Of a DNA stretch of 52,235 nt, positions 7,873 through 16,209 are shown piece by piece (the stretch's first letter is position 1; each line of letters opens with the position of its first letter). Made by a program: the position numbers and the translations under genes. The notes below the pieces were generated by a model. The model searched no databases, was not told where the DNA came from, and saw only the letters and a program-made list of their open reading frames with translations. The stretch comes from Phocaeicola plebeius (GTDB taxonomy: Bacteria; Bacteroidota; Bacteroidia; Bacteroidales; Bacteroidaceae), in NCBI GenBank assembly GCA_004558305.1, contig SFDG01000023.1:1-52235 (forward strand), given 5' to 3'.

Positions 7873-9731
7873 TATAATATCTTCATTAATACATCATCTT
7901 CTGATACTGAATCGCCGGAATGATAGCAGATGGCCGTCACCGTACCTGCAAATTCTGCACGAACGGCATTGAAGGTCTTCATGGCTTCCACGTAGCAGAG
8001 CACGTCGCCCTGGTTGACCTTGTCGCCCACCTTCACCGGTGTTTCGTCGGTACCCTTCGTCAGGAAGAACTTGCCTTCCAGCGGTGCGAGGATTTCCTTG
8101 CCTTCGCCGGCCTGTACGGGCGCAGCAGGAGCAGCGGCGGGAGCGGCACCGTTGGCAGCAGCCAGCTTGGCGGGGTTGACATCGCCGAACGCTACCGTCA
8201 CCCGGTACGGCTGTCCGTTGACATCGACCGTCAGCACCTTGGTCGGCTCGCTGGAGATGTGCACTTCTTCCTTCTCCTCACGACGTTTCTTGACATCTTC
8301 CAGGAAGTCTGCCTTGGCCTTTCCGCTCTTGTACGCTTCGTACTGTTCGGGGTGCATGGCGTATTCGAAGAGTTCCTCGTCGTCCTGTCCGGTTTCCCAT
8401 TTCTTCTCCCACATCAGCTGACGGTACTTCTCCAGCTGGTCGGGGAAGTTGTCCTGCGGATTGCCGGTAAAGAACTTGCGTCCTTCACGTTCTGCCTTTT
8501 CGATGATTTCAGGAGCCAACGGGCCCGGCAGCTGGCCGGCCTTGCCAAGAATCATGTCCCAGATATTGTCGGCAATGATGCCCCAGCGTTCCTTGCCCTT
8601 CTCCATCTGGATGACGTTCATCATCGCCAGGTTCTTGACGTACTGGCTGAACGGAGTCACAAGACAGGGATAGCCGACACGCGGCCATACGTAGGCCACT
8701 TCGTCGAACAGCTTGATCAGCAGTTCATCCTGCGTCATGAACGGCAGGTTACGCTTGGCCTTGTACTTGTTGATGGACTCCAAGTTCGAATCCAGGTCGG
8801 CCATCAGACTGCCCATCATGCCGCCCGGCAGACCCGGACCGATGAGCAGGGAGTTCATCATACGGTTCTTCGGGCTGATATAAAGGCCGAGGAAATCGTC
8901 CATGAATTCCTGGATCATCGAGCGCACCTTCATGTAGGCTGCCATATTGATGTCTGCCACCTGGAAGCCGGCATCCTTCAGCATGGCCTGTACGCTGATG
9001 ACATCGGCATGGCCTGTGCCCCACGACAGGGGGTCCATACCTACATCCACGTAGTCGCAACCGGCCTTGCAGACCTCCAGGATAGAAGCCATATTGAAGC
9101 CGGGACCGGCATGAGAATGGTACTGGATAGGAATGTTCTTGATTTTCTTGATACCAGCCACTACCTGGCCCAAGAAGACCGGACGACCGATACCGGCCAT
9201 GTCCTTGATGCAGATTTCATCGCAACCGGCATCTATCAGCTGCTTGGCGATATCCAAATAGTATTCCACCGTGTGGATGGGCGAATACGTGATGCAGAGG
9301 CTGCACTGCGAAATCATGCCGGCTTCGTGTGCATAGCCGATAGAAGGAAGGATATTACGTACATCGTTCAAGCCGCAGAACGTACGGGTAATGTCGGTTC
9401 CCTGTGCTTTCTTTACCTTATAAAATAGTTTTCTCACGTCGGCAGGAACCGGACTCATGCGCAGGCCGTTCAAGGCGCGGTCCAACATGTGTGTCTGTAT
9501 GCCGGCTTCGTGGAAAGGCTTTGTCCACTGACGGACCGCATTGTTCGGGTTCTCACCGAACAGCAGGTTCACTTGTTCAAAACCTCCGCCGTTTGTTTCC
9601 ACTCGGGCGAAACACCCCATTTCAATAATGGCCGGGGCCACCTTAACCAACTGATCCACGCGCGGAACATACTTTCCGGCACTCTGCCACATGTCGCGGA
9701 AGACCAGGCTGAATTTTACTTCTCTTTTCAT
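7872..9731 (-). CDS. oadA: Oxaloacetate decarboxylase alpha subunit with biotinyl domain
   Basis: The 619-residue protein has an N-terminal HMGL-like carboxyltransferase barrel (DEICIKDMAGIGRP with the active-site Lys, YHSHAGPGFNMASI with the metal-binding His pair), a conserved carboxylase domain, an Ala/Pro-rich linker (AAANGAAPAAAPAAPVQAG, about 520-540) and a C-terminal biotinyl domain. The biotin Lys is in YVEAMKTFNAV, with Thr after Lys instead of the common Met or Leu. The N-terminal segment FSLVFRDMWQSAGKY also departs from the usual TTLRDGHQS. Both may be lineage norms. It transfers CO2 from oxaloacetate to biotin, yielding pyruvate. Confidence 0.94.
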   Translation of the reverse strand: MKREVKFSLVFRDMWQSAGKYVPRVDQLVKVAPAIIEMGCFARVETNGGGFEQVNLLFGENPNNAVRQWTKPFHEAGIQTHMLDRALNGLRMSPVPADVRKLFYKVKKAQGTDITRTFCGLNDVRNILPSIGYAHEAGMISQCSLCITYSPIHTVEYYLDIAKQLIDAGCDEICIKDMAGIGRPVFLGQVVAGIKKIKNIPIQYHSHAGPGFNMASILEVCKAGCDYVDVGMDPLSWGTGHADVISVQAMLKDAGFQVADINMAAYMKVRSMIQEFMDDFLGLYISPKNRMMNSLLIGPGLPGGMMGSLMADLDSNLESINKYKAKRNLPFMTQDELLIKLFDEVAYVWPRVGYPCLVTPFSQYVKNLAMMNVIQMEKGKERWGIIADNIWDMILGKAGQLPGPLAPEIIEKAEREGRKFFTGNPQDNFPDQLEKYRQLMWEKKWETGQDDEELFEYAMHPEQYEAYKSGKAKADFLEDVKKRREEKEEVHISSEPTKVLTVDVNGQPYRVTVAFGDVNPAKLAAANGAAPAAAPAAPVQAGEGKEILAPLEGKFFLTKGTDETPVKVGDKVNQGDVLCYVEAMKTFNAVRAEFAGTVTAICYHSGDSVSEDDVLMKIL

Positions 9732-9765
9732 TTGTGCGAGTAAATGTTTCTTTAATCTATAAACA

Positions 9766-10020
9766 TCATAATTTTTCTATCTTTATCACTTGGCCCTTAC
9801 CGGCAGTAAGGATATCCACAGCTGCCTTGATGGCATCCATCGCAGCGGCATTGGCCGTCGAGGAGGCTGCTGCCACCGGCTTCTTGGGAGCTTCTTCGGG
9901 AGCAATCTTGTTGACCAGCTTGATCAGCAGAGTGCTTCCCCAAATGACAATGAGTAGAATGATGAAGACGGTACACATACCGATGACCATCAGCATTAAT
10001 CCTAATCCAATGTTTTCCAT
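9766..10020 (-). CDS. oadG: Oxaloacetate decarboxylase gamma subunit
   Basis: An 84-residue protein with one N-terminal membrane helix (MENIGLGLMLMVIGMCTVFIILLIVIWG) followed by a polar, Ala/Pro-rich tail (APEEAPKKPVAAASSTANA), the layout of OadG/MmdD. The gamma subunit anchors the alpha subunit to the membrane beta subunit and helps assembly. It is the first gene of the three-gene operon, 34 bases before oadA. Sequence conservation in this family is weak, so the call rests mostly on topology and position. Confidence 0.88.
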   Translation of the reverse strand: MENIGLGLMLMVIGMCTVFIILLIVIWGSTLLIKLVNKIAPEEAPKKPVAAASSTANAAAMDAIKAAVDILTAGKGQVIKIEKL

Positions 10021-10087
10021 ACCTTAAAATATCTATTAATTATTATAATTCTCGAACCTCGCAAATCCTACTCCACGAAGAACGGCA

Positions 10088-10121
10088 CAAAAATACGGAA
10101 AAGCCAGCGAATCGTTGCAAA
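10088..10121 (-). promoter_or_regulatory. Probable promoter of the oad operon
   Basis: The -7 box TATTTTTG (10095 to 10088) fits TAnnTTTG. A TTTG at 10121-10118 lies 22 bases upstream, slightly longer than the usual 19-21. The oadG start is about 68 bases downstream. Confidence 0.5.
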
Positions 10122-10644
10122 ATTTCTCTTAAATATTCAAAACGAGACAAAACAGCAACAGCGTCCTTGCATTGTAAAGTGGAAGAAGCTGTCCTATGAG
10201 TTTGGGATATCTGTCAACTGCCATCATCGAATCGTTTCACACAAAGCGGGATGGGGACTCAGCATGGCAGACTGTCAGCTATCGACTGCTTACGAATGAC
10301 AGCTCAATAGGGAGGCTATTCTTTCAAGACACGATTCCTTATACATATCTTTCCCGGACCGCCTTCATCGTCAGCCGACAAGAGCATCTGCTGTTCTCCT
10401 TCCAGCGGCTTTCACACATCGACCGGACGATGTCGGCCAGTTGACCGACCTTGTTCAACCACTTGGCTGACCAAGGTCAATCAATCGACCGAACATCGTG
10501 CGGTCGATTGACGGAAATGAACTCAAAAGGCATCCGAAGCGATATGCAAGAGGATTTACAGACGCCTTGTTCCCTCAATCAGAGCCGTACAGCAGACGTG
10601 CCTGTCCACCCAGACAGTTCTTCTCCTTTTGTACCTTTGTACTC
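10122..10644. other. Gene-free stretch with dense dyads
   Basis: About 520 bases between the divergent oad operon and the phosphatase gene. Short open frames exist, but none resembles a protein or has consistent codon use. The right part (10410-10511) is rich in GACC/GGTC and contains several overlapping dyads: ACATCG..CGATGT near 10419-10436, GACCTTG..CAAGGTC near 10446-10478, and the perfect 11-base dyad at 10481-10511. No known RNA family was recognised. Confidence 0.5.
10481..10511. repeat. Perfect 11-bp inverted repeat
   Basis: The arms TCAATCGACCG (10481-10491) and CGGTCGATTGA (10501-10511) are exact reverse complements around a 9-base loop. No T tract follows on either strand, so a protein-binding site or structured RNA is more likely than a terminator. 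Confidence 0.7.
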
Positions 10645-10675
10645 TTGTTCCGTTACGAATTTATTCGTACTTTTG
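10645..10675 (+). promoter_or_regulatory. Promoter of the phosphatase gene with palindrome in the spacer
   Basis: The -33 box TTGT (10645-10648) and the -7 box TACTTTTG (10668-10675) are separated by 19 bases. Predicted start is near 10682 and the ATG is at 10705. Between the boxes, and overlapping the first bases of the -7 box, is the dyad TACGAAT-TT-ATTCGTA (10654-10669), a possible operator. Confidence 0.6.
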
Positions 10676-10704
10676 TCCCTGAAACATTTCAAGCGATTAT
10701 CACG

Positions 10705-11391
10705 ATGAAGAAACTGATCATATTCGACCTGGACGGTACGCTGCTCGACACCATCGCCGACCTGGCTACTGCCACCAACCACGCCCTGCAACAGTGCGGC
10801 TATCCTATACATCCGACAGACGCTTACCGTTTCTTTGTGGGAAACGGCATCGACAAGCTGTTCGAGCGGGCACTGCCGGAAGGGGAACGCACACCCGACA
10901 ACATCCGGCGGATGCGTTCGTATTTCCTGCCCTATTATACGGAGCACAATGCAGACCTGAGCCGGCCTTATCCGGGGATTCCGGAACTGCTGGCCGCACT
11001 TGTCCGCCAAGGGGTACAAGTGGCGGTGGCATCGAACAAGTACCAGGCAGCCACGGAAAAGCTCATCCGTCAGTTCTTCCCTGCCGTCAAGTTCACCGCC
11101 GTGTACGGACAACGGGAAGGGATACCCACCAAGCCCGACCCGCAGGTGGTACTGGACATCATCCGGGAAGCCGGCGTCACTGCCGGTACAACTGCCTATG
11201 TGGGCGACTCGTCCGTGGACATGCAGACCGGCCGGAATGCAGGTGTCACCACCATCGGAGTGAGCTGGGGCTTCCGGCCTCGTGCGGAACTGGAGGCCTA
11301 CGCTCCCCACTACATTGCCGACTCGGTGGAAGAGTTGCAGGACTGGCTCTTCCCGAACAGTCCCTTCAGGACTTCTCCCGCACAGGCATAA
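10705..11391 (+). CDS. gph: HAD-family phosphatase, phosphoglycolate phosphatase-like
   Basis: The 228-residue protein starts MKKLIIFDLDGTLLDT, with nucleophile Asp8 and acid Asp10 of the HAD motif I. It has a motif II-like VAVASNKYQAAT, the conserved Lys of TKPDPQ and the motif III YVGDSSVDMQTGRNAG. The cap domain at about residues 15-80 is the C1 helical type of Gph/PGP enzymes. The frame extends upstream, but the promoter at 10645-10675 fixes this ATG. Its last 82 bases overlap the convergent patatin gene. The substrate may be phosphoglycolate or another small phosphoester. Confidence 0.88.
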   Translation: MKKLIIFDLDGTLLDTIADLATATNHALQQCGYPIHPTDAYRFFVGNGIDKLFERALPEGERTPDNIRRMRSYFLPYYTEHNADLSRPYPGIPELLAALVRQGVQVAVASNKYQAATEKLIRQFFPAVKFTAVYGQREGIPTKPDPQVVLDIIREAGVTAGTTAYVGDSSVDMQTGRNAGVTTIGVSWGFRPRAELEAYAPHYIADSVEELQDWLFPNSPFRTSPAQA

Positions 11392-12203
11392 CCTTCGTTA
11401 TAGAGAGCCGTCAGCTTCTTCACATCCTTCTCGATGCGGTTGACCTTGACCGGAGCCTGCGGACGGATGGCCACGATACGCCCTTCTTCCTCCATGCGCT
11501 CCACCATCTCCAACTGCTGGTTGTAGACTCGGCAGCGGTTGCTGAGCACCACTCTCAGACGAGGGTACCGGCGGTAAATGAAATGGGGCACCTTGATGTC
11601 TTTTTCCGACTTCCGGTAGCCCTTGTTACGGGTCAGCACCACGATGTTCCGCTCATACCCCTGGCTGATGGCCCGAAGTACCGGAATGGAATCCACGATG
11701 CCTCCGTCCAGCATGGGTACACCGTCCACCCATGTCATGGGGCACACGTAGGGCAAGCTGCTGGACGCCTTGGCAATGGCCACCAGGCGGCCCTTGTCTT
11801 CCCGTTCCTCCAAATAACAGGCACGGCCGGTTGTACAGTCGGTGGTCACCATCTCGAAACGCATGGGATTGCAGAAACAGGCCGCATAGTCATAGGGCAC
11901 GAGCTTTTCCGGGAAGGTCTCGTAGAGCAGTTTCTGGTCCAGGATGCTGCGCTGGTACCACAGGTGCTTCAGCCCGATATAATGGTATTTCTCCAGCATA
12001 TCGATATTGCTGTATTTCGCCCGTCCCCGTTGATGCGACATATAGGAGAGTCCGTTGCACGCTCCGGCTGATACACCGATTCCATAGGGGAACTCAATCC
12101 GATGGTCCATCAGATAGTCCAGCACGCCACAGGTGAACACGCCCCGCATGCCACCTCCTTCCAGTACAAGTCCAGTTTTCTTCAAGTCCAGTTCCATATG
12201 CAT
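11310..12203 (-). CDS. Patatin-like phospholipase (RssA/YjjU type)
   Basis: The 297-residue protein has an oxyanion-hole glycine motif LVLEGGGMRGVFTCGVL (residues 12-28), the nucleophile elbow GVSAG (Ser about 46) and the catalytic Asp in MLDGGIVDSIPV (about 166). These make the patatin Ser-Asp dyad complete. It has no signal peptide, so it is cytoplasmic or membrane-associated, with lipid hydrolase activity expected. An alternative ATG lies two codons in (MELDLKK). It is convergent with gph and overlaps its 3' end by 82 bases, so the C-terminal 27 residues are encoded opposite the gph C-terminus. Confidence 0.87.
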   Translation of the reverse strand: MHMELDLKKTGLVLEGGGMRGVFTCGVLDYLMDHRIEFPYGIGVSAGACNGLSYMSHQRGRAKYSNIDMLEKYHYIGLKHLWYQRSILDQKLLYETFPEKLVPYDYAACFCNPMRFEMVTTDCTTGRACYLEEREDKGRLVAIAKASSSLPYVCPMTWVDGVPMLDGGIVDSIPVLRAISQGYERNIVVLTRNKGYRKSEKDIKVPHFIYRRYPRLRVVLSNRCRVYNQQLEMVERMEEEGRIVAIRPQAPVKVNRIEKDVKKLTALYNEGYACAGEVLKGLFGKSQSCNSSTESAM

Positions 12204-12320
12204 CTGTATTTTAGTCCTTGCAAATATACATTTAAATCTGAAAAGAGTAACAACCTATCGGGAATTTTGTTACATTTGCCAAAAAATAAATTGTTTCATT
12301 CTTAAATCACCCAAATTAAT

Positions 12321-13712
12321 ATGTTTGAAGCTCCTATATACCAGCAGCGACGCGCTGCCTTACGCCAGCAAGTGGGCAGCGGCATCATTCTTTTATTAGG
12401 TAACAACGAGGCTCCGGCCAACTATCCCGACAACACCTATAAATTCCGTCAGGACAGTACGTTCCTGTATTTCTTCGGCCATGCTCATCCCGGATATGCA
12501 GGCATCATCGATGTCGATGCCGACGAGGAGTATTTCTTCGGCGACGATGTGACCATGGACGATATCATCTGGATGGGCCCGCAACCGTCTGTGCGGGAAC
12601 TGGCCGCACGGGTCGGTGTCAGCAAGAGCTTTCCTTTCGCCCACATCAAGACCATGGTGCAGAAAGCCATCTCGCAACGCCGGAAGGTACATTTCCTTCC
12701 GCCCTACCGGTTCGACAACATGCTGTTGCTCGAAGAACTGACCGGCATCCGCACCTCCATGCTCAAGCCCCATGCCTCGGTCGAACTGATCAAGGCAGTC
12801 GTCAACTTGCGGTCCAAGAAAGAGGCCTGCGAAATTGCCGAAATCGACAAGGCCTGCAACATCGGTTATGAAATGCACACCACTGCCATGCGCCTGTGCC
12901 AACCCGGGGTGTCGGAAGGCTACATTGCCGGTGTACTGGACGGCATTGCCGCTTCTTACGGCAATATGGTGTCATTTGCCACCATCCTGACCCAGAACGG
13001 GCAGACTCTCCACAACCACGACCACAGCCATGTGCTGGAAGCCGGACGGCTGATGCTGACCGACGCAGGGGCCGAGAGCGTCACGAACTACTGTTCGGAC
13101 CATACACGTACCGTACCCGTGAGCGGCCGCTTCTCCAGCCGCCAGCGAGACATCTACTCCATCGTACTGGCCTGCCACGGCCGGGCCTTGGAACTGGCGC
13201 GTCCGGGAATAACGTACAAGCAGGTCCATCTGGAAGTGTGCAAGGTGTTGGCCCAAGGGCTGAAAGACCTGGGACTGATAAAGGGGAACGTGGACGACGC
13301 TGTGGCCGCCGGTGCTCATGCCCTGTTCCTCCCCCATGGTCTGGGACACATGATGGGAATCGATGTACACGACATGGAAGACCTCGGACAGCAGTACGTA
13401 GGCTATGACGATGAGGTACGTCCTTCCGACCAGTTCGGCTTGGCTTCCCTCCGGATGGGCCGTCGGTTGGAAGAAGGTTTTGTCATCACGGACGAACCGG
13501 GCTGTTATTTCATACCGGCACTCATCGACAAGTGGCGGGCAGAAAAGTTCCACACCGACTTCCTTGATTTCGATGCCATCGACCGCTTCAAGGATTTCGG
13601 CGGCATCCGCCTGGAGGACGACATCCTGATTACTGCCGACGGCTCCCGCTTTACGGGCGACAAGCACATCCCCATCACGATTGAGGAGGTGGAATCGTTC
13701 ATGGGCCGTTAA
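12321..13712 (+). CDS. pepP: Aminopeptidase P (Xaa-Pro aminopeptidase), M24B family
   Basis: The 463-residue protein has an N-terminal creatinase-like domain (about 1-165) and a C-terminal pita-bread metallopeptidase domain. Metal ligands can be seen in MLTDAGAE (Asp), SDHTRTVPVSG (Asp), LPHGLGHMMGIDVHD (His), FVITDEPGCYF (Glu) and RLEDDILIT (Glu). The enzyme removes N-terminal residues ahead of proline, using two Mn ions. There is no signal peptide, so it is cytosolic. A TACATTTG box at 12272-12279 is a possible -7 element. It is followed after 57 bases by a second peptidase gene, suggesting a peptidolytic pair. Confidence 0.93.
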   Translation: MFEAPIYQQRRAALRQQVGSGIILLLGNNEAPANYPDNTYKFRQDSTFLYFFGHAHPGYAGIIDVDADEEYFFGDDVTMDDIIWMGPQPSVRELAARVGVSKSFPFAHIKTMVQKAISQRRKVHFLPPYRFDNMLLLEELTGIRTSMLKPHASVELIKAVVNLRSKKEACEIAEIDKACNIGYEMHTTAMRLCQPGVSEGYIAGVLDGIAASYGNMVSFATILTQNGQTLHNHDHSHVLEAGRLMLTDAGAESVTNYCSDHTRTVPVSGRFSSRQRDIYSIVLACHGRALELARPGITYKQVHLEVCKVLAQGLKDLGLIKGNVDDAVAAGAHALFLPHGLGHMMGIDVHDMEDLGQQYVGYDDEVRPSDQFGLASLRMGRRLEEGFVITDEPGCYFIPALIDKWRAEKFHTDFLDFDAIDRFKDFGGIRLEDDILITADGSRFTGDKHIPITIEEVESFMGR

Positions 13713-13769
13713 ACAGACAGAGGCCGACCTGAAAAAAGTAACCATTTATAATTTATAACTTACATAGCA

Positions 13770-14981
13770 ATGAAAAAAATGTTAGCACTGCTCGCCGCAA
13801 GCCTTTGCTTCGGCGGAGCTACCGCACAGAATGCGGACAACGAGAAAGCCGAAGAAGGCTTCGTGTTTACGACAGTGAAGGAGAACCCCATCACTTCCAT
13901 CAAGAACCAGAACCGTGCCGGCACGTGCTGGTGTTACTCCAGCATGGCTTTCCTCGAATCGGAACTGCTGCGCATGGGCAAGGGGGAATACGACTTGTCT
14001 GAAATGTTCATCGTTCACCAGACCTATCTCGACCGTGCCGATGCAGCTGTCCGCACGCATGGGGATGTATCGTTCTCACAGGGCGGTTCGTTCTACGATG
14101 TCCTTTACGGCATGAAGCAGTTCGGACTGGTTCCCGAAGAAGAAATGCGTCCGGGCGTAATGTACGGCGACACGTTGAGCAACCACACCGAACTGACAGC
14201 TGTTTCGAACGCTGTGGTGGATGCCATCGCCAAGGGCAAGCTGCGCAAGCTGCAGACCGATGCCAACCGCCAGCCGCTGTGGAAGAAAGCCATCGCCTCG
14301 ATCCACGACATCTACCTGGGTACCTGCCCTGAAAAGTTCACCTACAAGGGCAAGGAATACACGCCTCAGTCGTTCTACCAGTCACTCGGACTGAACCCCG
14401 ACGACTACATTTCGCTGACTTCGTACACCCACCATCCGTTCTACCAGCCGTTCGTACTGGAAATCCAGGACAACTGGCGTTGGGCGCAGTCGTACAACCT
14501 GCCCATCGACGAGCTGATGGAAGTGTTCGACAATGCCATCATGAACGGCTATACCATTGCTTGGGGTTCTGACGTGAGCGAACAAGGGTTCACCCGCGAC
14601 GGTGTTGCCGTAATGCCGGACGACGTGAAGATTCAGGAGCTGAGCGGTTCTGACATGGCTCACTGGCTGAAGATGAAACCCGAAGAAAAGCAGCTCAACA
14701 CCAAGCCGCAGCCGCAGAAATGGTGCACGCAGGAAGAACGCCAGGAAGCCTACGACAATTTCGAAACGACAGACGACCATGGCATGCAGATCTACGGTAT
14801 CGCCAAAGACCAGGAAGGCAATGAATACTACATGGTGAAGAACTCATGGGGCAAGGCCGGCAAGTATGAAGGCAAATGGTACGCCTCCAAGGCTTTCGTC
14901 CGCTACAAGACCATGAACATCGTTGTCAACAAGAAAGCGCTTCCGGCAGCCATCGCCAAGAAGTTGGGTGTGAAGCTGTAA
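13770..14981 (+). CDS. Secreted C1B cysteine peptidase (aminopeptidase C/bleomycin hydrolase family)
   Basis: The 403-residue protein has a signal peptide (MKKMLALLAASLCFGGATAQ, cleavage about 19-20). The catalytic Cys53 is in NQNRAGTCWCYSS, His about 337 in DDHGMQIYG and Asn about 358 in MVKNSWGKAGKYEGKW, giving the full papain-type triad. PepC/bleomycin hydrolase enzymes are usually cytosolic hexamers. A signal peptide, as here, points to the periplasm or surface, and it is a known variant in Bacteroidetes. It follows aminopeptidase P by 57 bases and is closed downstream by a 24-bp perfect hairpin. Confidence 0.92.
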   Translation: MKKMLALLAASLCFGGATAQNADNEKAEEGFVFTTVKENPITSIKNQNRAGTCWCYSSMAFLESELLRMGKGEYDLSEMFIVHQTYLDRADAAVRTHGDVSFSQGGSFYDVLYGMKQFGLVPEEEMRPGVMYGDTLSNHTELTAVSNAVVDAIAKGKLRKLQTDANRQPLWKKAIASIHDIYLGTCPEKFTYKGKEYTPQSFYQSLGLNPDDYISLTSYTHHPFYQPFVLEIQDNWRWAQSYNLPIDELMEVFDNAIMNGYTIAWGSDVSEQGFTRDGVAVMPDDVKIQELSGSDMAHWLKMKPEEKQLNTKPQPQKWCTQEERQEAYDNFETTDDHGMQIYGIAKDQEGNEYYMVKNSWGKAGKYEGKWYASKAFVRYKTMNIVVNKKALPAAIAKKLGVKL

Positions 14982-15025
14982 GGCACAAAAGGCATATCAA
15001 GACAAAAATAGCCTATCATTTTGTC

Positions 15026-15076
15026 TGTCCTTCTGAGTTCCCATCACACTCGGTGTGATGGGAACTCAGAAGGACA
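15026..15076. repeat. 24-bp perfect inverted repeat
   Basis: The arms 15026-15049 and 15053-15076 are exact reverse complements with a 3-base loop (TCG). The core is CCCATCACAC-TCG-GTGTGATGGG. A T-rich stretch is lacking on the plus strand after it, but the stem is strong enough to end or stabilise transcripts. The CATCACAC..GTGTGATGG core recurs at 41812-41947, suggesting a dispersed palindromic family. Confidence 0.85.
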
Positions 15077-15164
15077 ACTTGACAGAATCTAATCCATGAC
15101 AGAAGACATTTATTGGGTTTCCCAGAATCAAGTAAAAATCAAAGAATAAGAATCAACCATCTGT

Positions 15165-16016
15165 ATGAACAAACTGAAGATTTTCGTATGTAGTCACCGA
15201 CCCGTTGAGAACATCCCACACGATAATGTATATACACCGATTCATTTGGAACGAATCCATTCAAATGACAAGGACAAAGAGGCCATGGCAGAATATGTAG
15301 GGGATGATACAGGAGACCATATCAGCGAAAAAGGAGAACACTACAGCGAGGGGACGGCCATCTATTGGATCTGGAAGAACTACCACGATTGTGAATACGT
15401 GGGACTGACCCAATACCGACGTCAGTTTGCTACCCGTTTCACCAACGAAAATATCGACTCCTTTTTTCAAGACGGGACAGATGTAATTCTGCCGAAACGC
15501 TTTTTCCGTCCCTTCACCCGACTGTTTACAGTGCTGACATATATGCAAATGGAGGATTTCCTCATCTTACGGGCTGTCATGAAGAAACTGTTTCCAGAGT
15601 ATTTACCCACCTTCCATCGTTTTCTCAGAGATTATATCGACTATCCCTTCAATATGGTCATTTGTAAGAAGACATTGTACGATCAATATGCTGAGTGGAT
15701 ATTTTCTATCTGTAATGAAATGGAAAAATACGTCAGGTATTCAGGATATACGAATTCCTCACGATTGTTCGGCTATGCCATAGAGTTACTGACTCCTGTA
15801 TATTTCCTACACAACAAGTGTAAAATCAAAGAAAAGGAAGTACTGGTCCAAAACAAGCCGCTGAAAATGTACTGGCTGAACAGACTGTTCATGATTTACC
15901 GGCATTACATCGTCGCTCGTTTTTCAAAATATGAGCCGATATATCTGGACCCGTCTTTTGTCAGAGGATTGAAAAGGGACGGAATCGACTTGGATTTCGA
16001 CCTGATTATTCCATAA
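15165..16016 (+). CDS. DUF4422 family glycosyltransferase
   Basis: The 283-residue protein opens with a Rossmann-like strand (KLKIFVCSHRP) and has the DUF4422 hallmarks GDHISEKGEHYSEGTAIYWIWKN and YVGLTQYRRQF. DUF4422 proteins are found in capsule and O-antigen clusters, and several are glycosyltransferases. The C-terminus is basic and hydrophobic without a clear membrane helix. It stands alone here, 10 kb from the capsule locus, with AT-richer DNA than its neighbours, which may mean acquisition. The acceptor and sugar are unknown. Confidence 0.85.
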   Translation: MNKLKIFVCSHRPVENIPHDNVYTPIHLERIHSNDKDKEAMAEYVGDDTGDHISEKGEHYSEGTAIYWIWKNYHDCEYVGLTQYRRQFATRFTNENIDSFFQDGTDVILPKRFFRPFTRLFTVLTYMQMEDFLILRAVMKKLFPEYLPTFHRFLRDYIDYPFNMVICKKTLYDQYAEWIFSICNEMEKYVRYSGYTNSSRLFGYAIELLTPVYFLHNKCKIKEKEVLVQNKPLKMYWLNRLFMIYRHYIVARFSKYEPIYLDPSFVRGLKRDGIDLDFDLIIP

Positions 16017-16209
16017 TCTCCATGGCTGAAAATCCAGCCGTTACCATCGTCCAAAACACAAATTTGAGAAATATAACGTAAAACACACCGCTTGTTTCTT
16101 TCTTTTTTGCTAACTTTACGGATTGAAACGGATAATCAGGCGAAAAAGCTTCGTTTCTTCCTCTCCCTTGTGGAGATACCAGACAGGAAAAAGAAAAAAA
16201 CAATATATA

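Noticed and set aside
7920..9428. Open frame of 502 codons opposite oadA
   Set aside because: oadA is certain from its motifs. The antisense product resembles nothing and has a skewed His/Leu/Val composition.
10196..10444. Possible small gene (82 codons) in the oad-gph gap
   Set aside because: No promoter or ribosome site, no family resemblance, and composition unlike the coding genes around it.
13405..13629. Small gene inside aminopeptidase P
   Set aside because: Other-frame reading of a gene with all metal ligands in place.
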